From CAXXOK01 sp963675925 (GTDB lineage Bacteria > Bacillota > Clostridia > Christensenellales > Aristaeellaceae): a stretch of DNA of 64,000 nucleotides. A program made the translations under genes and the position numbers. The stretch covers positions 1 to 64,000 of the forward strand of contig CAXXIB010000007.1 in assembly GCA_963675925.2 (NCBI GenBank), read 5' to 3'. Positions 60,038 to 64,000 of the stretch are shown piece by piece (the stretch's first letter is position 1; each line of letters starts with the position of its first letter). Below the pieces are notes generated by a model that was not told where the DNA came from, made no database searches, and saw only the letters and a program-made list of their open reading frames with translations.

Positions 60038-62665
60038 TTACTTGGCGTTAATCGCGGCGTGCGCAGCGGCCAGCCTTGCGATCGGCACGCGGAAGGGCGA
60101 GCAGCTCACATAGTCCAGGCCCACATTGTGGCAGAACTCGATGGAAGCGGGATCGCCGCCGTGTTCGCCGCAGATGCCCAGTTTGAGATCGGGGCGGGTT
60201 GCACGGCCGAGTTTGGCAGCCATCTGCACCAATTTGCCCACGCCGTTCTGGTCGAGCTTGGCGAAAGGATCGCTCTCGAACACCTTGTTTTCGTAATAGC
60301 TCTCCAGGAACTTGGCAGCATCGTCGCGGCTGAAGCCGAAGGTCATCTGGGTGAGGTCATTGGTACCGAAGGAGAAGAACTCGGCTTCGGTGGCGATCTC
60401 ATCAGCCAGCAGTGCGGCGCGCGGAATCTCGATCATGGTGCCGACATAGTATTTCAGGGTTGTGCCCTGCTCTTCAAATACCTTGTTGACGGTCTCGACA
60501 ACGATGTCTTTCACGAACTTGAGCTCTTTAACTTCGCAAACCAGCGGAATCATGATCTCAGGAACGATATCGTAGCCTTTTTCCTTCTTGACCTTGATCG
60601 CAGCCTGGATGACAGCACGCGTCTGCATCTTGGCGATTTCAGGATAGGTGACGGCCAGGCGGCAGCCACGGTGACCCATCATGGGGTTAAATTCATGCAG
60701 GGCTTCGATCTTCTCGACAATCGCTTCGGATGTCGTGTTCAGTTCCTTGGCGATGTCGGCGATTTCAGCCGTCATGTGCACGCCGGGCAGGAACTCGTGC
60801 AGAGGCGGATCGAGGTAGCGCACGGTCATGGGGCGACCTTCGAGTGCGGTGTACATGCCTTCAAAATCACCCTGCTGCATGGGCAGAAGCTTGGCCAGGG
60901 CGGCTTCGCGCTGCTCCACAGTCTCGGACAGAATCATCTGGCGCACAACGGCGATACGGTCGGCTTCAAAGAACATATGCTCGGTACGGCACAGGCCGAT
61001 GCCTTCGGCACCGAACTGCACAGCCTGCTTGGTGTCGCGGGGGTTGTCGGCGTTGGTGCGAACTTTCAGGGTGCGGGCTTTGTCGGCCCACTCCATCAGC
61101 CGGGCAAAATCGCCGGTGACAGCCGCTTCCACCGTGGGGATGGATTCGCCGTACACGTTACCGGTCGAACCGTCGATAGACAGGTCGTCGCCTTCGTTGT
61201 ACACTTTGCCGTTAACGGTTAGGGTTTTGGCTTCTTCGTTAATGCGCAGTGCGCCGCAGCCTACGACTGCCGCACGGCCCATGCCGCGGGCAACAACCGC
61301 CGCGTGGCTGGTCATGCCGCCGCGCGCCGTGAGGATGCCCTTGGACAGATCCATGCCTTCGATATCTTCCGGCGTGGTTTCTTCGCGCACCAGAATGGCC
61401 ATAATGCCTTTGCGGCCGGCGTTGGCAGCCGATTCGGCAGTGAAATACACTTTACCGGCGGCAGCACCCGGGGATGCGGGCAGACCCTTGGCAATCGGGG
61501 TCGCAGCCTTGATGGCTTTGGGGTCAAAGTTTGGGTGCAGCAGGGTATCCAGCTGCTTGGGTTCAACCTTCAATACGGCTTCGTCGGTGCTGAGCACGCC
61601 TTCGTCCACCAGATCCACAGCGATTTTCAGCGCGGCGGCGGCGGTACGCTTGCCGTTACGGGTTTGGAGCATGTAGAGCTTGGAGTGCTCAATGGTGAAC
61701 TCCATATCCTGCATGTCACGGTAGTGATCTTCCAGTTTCGCGGCGATGTCCACAAACTGGTTGTATACTTCCGGCATGGTGTTCTCCAGGGAAGAAATGG
61801 GCTGGGGCGTACGGATGCCCGCAACAACGTCTTCACCCTGTGCGTTCATCAGGTACTCGCCGTACAGTTTCTTTTCGCCGGTCGAGGGGTCGCGCGTGAA
61901 GGCAACGCCGGTACCGGAATCATCACCCATGTTACCAAAGACCATCGCCTGTACGTTAACGGCGGTGCCCCAGCTGGAGGGGATGTCGTTCATACGGCGG
62001 TAGTAGATGGCGCGGGGGTTATCCCAGGAACGGAACACGGCTTTGATGGCTTCCATCAGCTGTTCTTTGGGATCCTGGGGAAAATCCATGCCCTTGGCCT
62101 TTTTGTAAATGGCTTTGAACTCTTCCACGAGCTTTTTCAAATCTTCGGCATCCAGTTCGGTATCGTACTCCACGCCTTTGGCTTCCTTCATCTTGTGAAG
62201 GGCGGCTTCGTACAGGCTCTTTTTCACTTCCATTACGACGTCGGAGAACATCTGGATGAAGCGACGGTAGCTGTCGTAGGCAAAGCGCTCGTTGCCGGTC
62301 TGAATTGCCAAGCCCTTAACGGCGATGTCGTTGAGGCCAAGGTTCAGGATGGTGTCCATCATGCCGGGCATGGATGCACGCGCGCCGGAGCGAACGGATA
62401 CCAGGAAGGGTTTTTCCAGATCACCGAACTTTTTGCCGCAGATCACTTCGGTCTCGGCAAGAGCTTTGTCGATTTCCTTCTGGATGTCGGCGTTGATGGT
62501 CTGGCCATCGGCATAGTATTGGGTGCAGGCATCGGTGGTCACGGTGAAGCCCTGGGGCACCGGCAGCCCGATGTTGGTCATTTCGGCAAGGTTGGCACCT
62601 TTGCCGCCTAAAATGTTCCGCATGCCCGCGTTGCCTTCTTTAAACAGATATACGTGTTTTGTCAT
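60038..62665 (-). CDS. ppdK: pyruvate, phosphate dikinase
   Basis: The 875-residue enzyme interconverts pyruvate, ATP and phosphate with phosphoenolpyruvate, AMP and pyrophosphate. It has the N-terminal ATP-binding domain (GGKGANLAEMTNIGLPVPQG), the swivelling phosphohistidine domain (GGMTSHAAVVARGMG with its catalytic His), and the C-terminal PEP-binding barrel (MGHRGCRLAVTYP, GICGEHGGDP). GAGGAGG lies before the ATG. Anaerobes use it in pyrophosphate-linked glycolysis or gluconeogenesis. The frame is intact. Confidence 0.97.
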   Translation of the reverse strand: MTKHVYLFKEGNAGMRNILGGKGANLAEMTNIGLPVPQGFTVTTDACTQYYADGQTINADIQKEIDKALAETEVICGKKFGDLEKPFLVSVRSGARASMPGMMDTILNLGLNDIAVKGLAIQTGNERFAYDSYRRFIQMFSDVVMEVKKSLYEAALHKMKEAKGVEYDTELDAEDLKKLVEEFKAIYKKAKGMDFPQDPKEQLMEAIKAVFRSWDNPRAIYYRRMNDIPSSWGTAVNVQAMVFGNMGDDSGTGVAFTRDPSTGEKKLYGEYLMNAQGEDVVAGIRTPQPISSLENTMPEVYNQFVDIAAKLEDHYRDMQDMEFTIEHSKLYMLQTRNGKRTAAAALKIAVDLVDEGVLSTDEAVLKVEPKQLDTLLHPNFDPKAIKAATPIAKGLPASPGAAAGKVYFTAESAANAGRKGIMAILVREETTPEDIEGMDLSKGILTARGGMTSHAAVVARGMGRAAVVGCGALRINEEAKTLTVNGKVYNEGDDLSIDGSTGNVYGESIPTVEAAVTGDFARLMEWADKARTLKVRTNADNPRDTKQAVQFGAEGIGLCRTEHMFFEADRIAVVRQMILSETVEQREAALAKLLPMQQGDFEGMYTALEGRPMTVRYLDPPLHEFLPGVHMTAEIADIAKELNTTSEAIVEKIEALHEFNPMMGHRGCRLAVTYPEIAKMQTRAVIQAAIKVKKEKGYDIVPEIMIPLVCEVKELKFVKDIVVETVNKVFEEQGTTLKYYVGTMIEIPRAALLADEIATEAEFFSFGTNDLTQMTFGFSRDDAAKFLESYYENKVFESDPFAKLDQNGVGKLVQMAAKLGRATRPDLKLGICGEHGGDPASIEFCHNVGLDYVSCSPFRVPIARLAAAHAAINAK

Positions 62666-62740
62666 GGATATGATTTCCTCCTCAACTCATTCTGTGGACC
62701 GCCACAGTTCTTGTGCTGATCCTTTCAAACTATCCAAATA

Positions 62741-62769
62741 ATTATACACAGATTGTATGGATTAAGCAA
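62741..62769 (-). promoter_or_regulatory. ppdK promoter
   Basis: On the minus strand TTGCTT (62764-62769) and a perfect TATAAT (62741-62746) have a 17-base spacer, 76 bases before the ATG. The rest of the 459-base gap to the tRNA genes (62770-63068) shows no gene. Confidence 0.75.
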
Positions 62770-63068
62770 GGGAATCGGCCGCGTTTTCCGCTGATTTCCC
62801 TTCATTTATACGAACTAAATTACATCACCGTCAATCGGCATGCACGCTTTCCAAAAACCATTGCTGTGCAACACCCCCGCTTTCTTGTTTTTTCCGCTTG
62901 CAGATTTCCTCAAGCGGCGAAGATCCGCGCTTGCACCTGACCTATGAATGATGCCTGAACTATGGTCCCGTAGCAGTTTTTGCTGGTTCGTCGTTCCCAT
63001 TTGCCACTTACATCCTTTTTAAGGCGAAGGATATTACAATATTTCTTCGATTTCTCACCCATCAGATA

Positions 63069-63097
63069 TTGACAGCAACCTATTCCTGTAGTATGAT
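63069..63097 (+). promoter_or_regulatory. promoter of the tRNA-Met pair
   Basis: Consensus TTGACA (63069-63074) and TATGAT (63092-63097) with a 17-base spacer lie 28 bases before the first tRNA. Confidence 0.85.
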
Positions 63098-63124
63098 GAA
63101 TCACGCCGCTTTTAGAGGCAACGA

Positions 63125-63201
<77 letters not shown>

Positions 63202-63205
63202 TTTT

Positions 63206-63282
63206 GGCGGCGTAGCTCAGTTGGCTAGAGCATTCGGTTCATACCCGGAGTGTCGAGAGTTCAAGTCTCCCCGCCGCTACCA
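63206..63282 (+). tRNA. elongator tRNA-Met (CAT)
   Basis: The 77-base cloverleaf has a fully paired GGCGGCG / CGCCGCT-type acceptor stem, anticodon CAT in loop TTCATAC, and an encoded CCA. It lacks initiator marks. It follows the fMet gene by four bases, from the same promoter. A tRNA-Ile with modified CAT cannot be excluded. Confidence 0.92.
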
Positions 63283-63385
63283 TAAGCATAAACCATCAAT
63301 AGATAGGAGCAATCTTATCCGCGGATGGTTTTTCTTATGTCAATAATCGCTGATAAAGTGCTATACTATACGCTGAGGTGTTTGT

Positions 63386-64000
63386 ATGAGTCAAACGGAA
63401 AATGGATTCAGCCGCTGGATTAAATTTGTTGAGCTGAGCACAAAGCTGATCAGTGTCACCCCGTTTCTGCTCGGTGTGGCGTTCAGCCTGTACATGCTGG
63501 GCAGCTTGCAGGCAGGACCCACGATTATACTCTTTATTGCCGTTGTGCTGTGGGATATGACCGTTACCATGATTAACAATTTCATCGATAAACGCCGGGA
63601 GGGCGGCACACCGCATTTTACCACCGGCGTATCGCTTGCGCTGATCTTTGGCACGGGCGGCATCGCCATGGTGCTGGGCTTGTGGCTCACCGTTTTGTGC
63701 GGCCTGCCGGTGTTGATTGCCGGGGTGATCTGCTTTGGCATCGGTATTTTGTACTCGTTTGGGCCGATTGCCATCTCCCGCACGCCCTACGGCGAAATTG
63801 CCTCCGGGCTGACGATGGGGTTTTTCATTCTCTTCCTGACGGTGTTTGTCAACGCACCAGACCGTGCGGCGCAGTATGTGAATATTCAGTTTGACGGCAG
63901 CATGCTGCAAATTAGTATGCATTGGCTAAACCTACTGTATCTTACGCTGCTGGCACTGCCAAGCATTTTGTGCACCAGCAATATTATGCTGGCCAACAAC
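63386..64000 (+). CDS. UbiA-family prenyltransferase, N-terminal part (cut by window edge)
   Basis: The frame is open from an ATG (GAGGTG five bases upstream) to the end of the window, 205 residues, with about six membrane helices. The first prenyl-diphosphate site is seen as MINNFIDKRREGG, and YSFGPIAISRTPYGEIASG resembles the loop of MenA-type 1,4-dihydroxy-2-naphthoate prenyltransferases. A menaquinone role is therefore possible, but the substrate is uncertain and the C-terminus is missing. Confidence 0.82.
   Translation, partial: MSQTENGFSRWIKFVELSTKLISVTPFLLGVAFSLYMLGSLQAGPTIILFIAVVLWDMTVTMINNFIDKRREGGTPHFTTGVSLALIFGTGGIAMVLGLWLTVLCGLPVLIAGVICFGIGILYSFGPIAISRTPYGEIASGLTMGFFILFLTVFVNAPDRAAQYVNIQFDGSMLQISMHWLNLLYLTLLALPSILCTSNIMLANN

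Overview
This window is not one natural genome segment. Coding style, gene content and relatives change abruptly at two points that lie inside genes, so I read it as three unrelated pieces joined end to end.

Segment A (1 to about 37,689, high GC) looks like a Rhizobiales (Rhizobiaceae-like) alphaproteobacterium. It carries the TCA operon mdh-sucC-sucD-sucA-sucB with lpdA, two LysE-type exporters, a cytochrome b561, xerC, an acyltransferase and priA. These are followed by the F1 ATP synthase operon atpHAGDC, a GGDEF-EAL protein, a WD40/CobW zinc-chaperone pair, a LacI regulator with a 2-hydroxyacid dehydrogenase, and a MarR regulator with a membrane protein. A peptidase C26 enzyme, a TRAP transporter and the proton-translocating transhydrogenase genes pntAA-pntAB-pntB close the segment, with pntB cut off. 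At least eleven single-base indels, mostly in short homopolymers, break genes here (sucA twice, xerC twice, the EamA transporter three times, atpH, atpG, the acyltransferase, the hydroxyacid dehydrogenase). Many of these genes are core genes, so consensus errors are more likely than decay.

Segment B (about 37,690 to 49,905, moderate GC) looks like a Desulfobacterales-type bacterium. On the minus strand, in transcription order, it has a PAS-LuxR regulator, three tandem 47-residue peptide genes on an exact 214-bp period, an ABC ATPase and an FtsX-type permease cut off by the junction. This peptide/transporter cluster is the best candidate here for an undescribed system. On the plus strand are a long palindromic repeat, a complete group II intron with its reverse transcriptase, and an operon of three secreted proteins: Gly/Tyr-repeat surface protein, caspase-like protein and dockerin-like protein. 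A Mrp/NBP35-type ATPase follows on the minus strand.

Segment C (about 49,905 to 64,000) looks like an anaerobic Firmicute (Clostridia). It begins inside phoU and continues with a PhoB/PhoR-type two-component system, a CNNM/CorC-type membrane protein, glmS, a small Rieske protein, a PAS-GGDEF cyclase, an FprA flavodiiron protein, a MutM/Nei-like glycosylase and pyruvate phosphate dikinase. Initiator and elongator tRNA-Met genes share a consensus promoter, and the start of a UbiA-family prenyltransferase runs off the right edge. Segment C shows no broken genes apart from the ends cut by the junction and the window edge.
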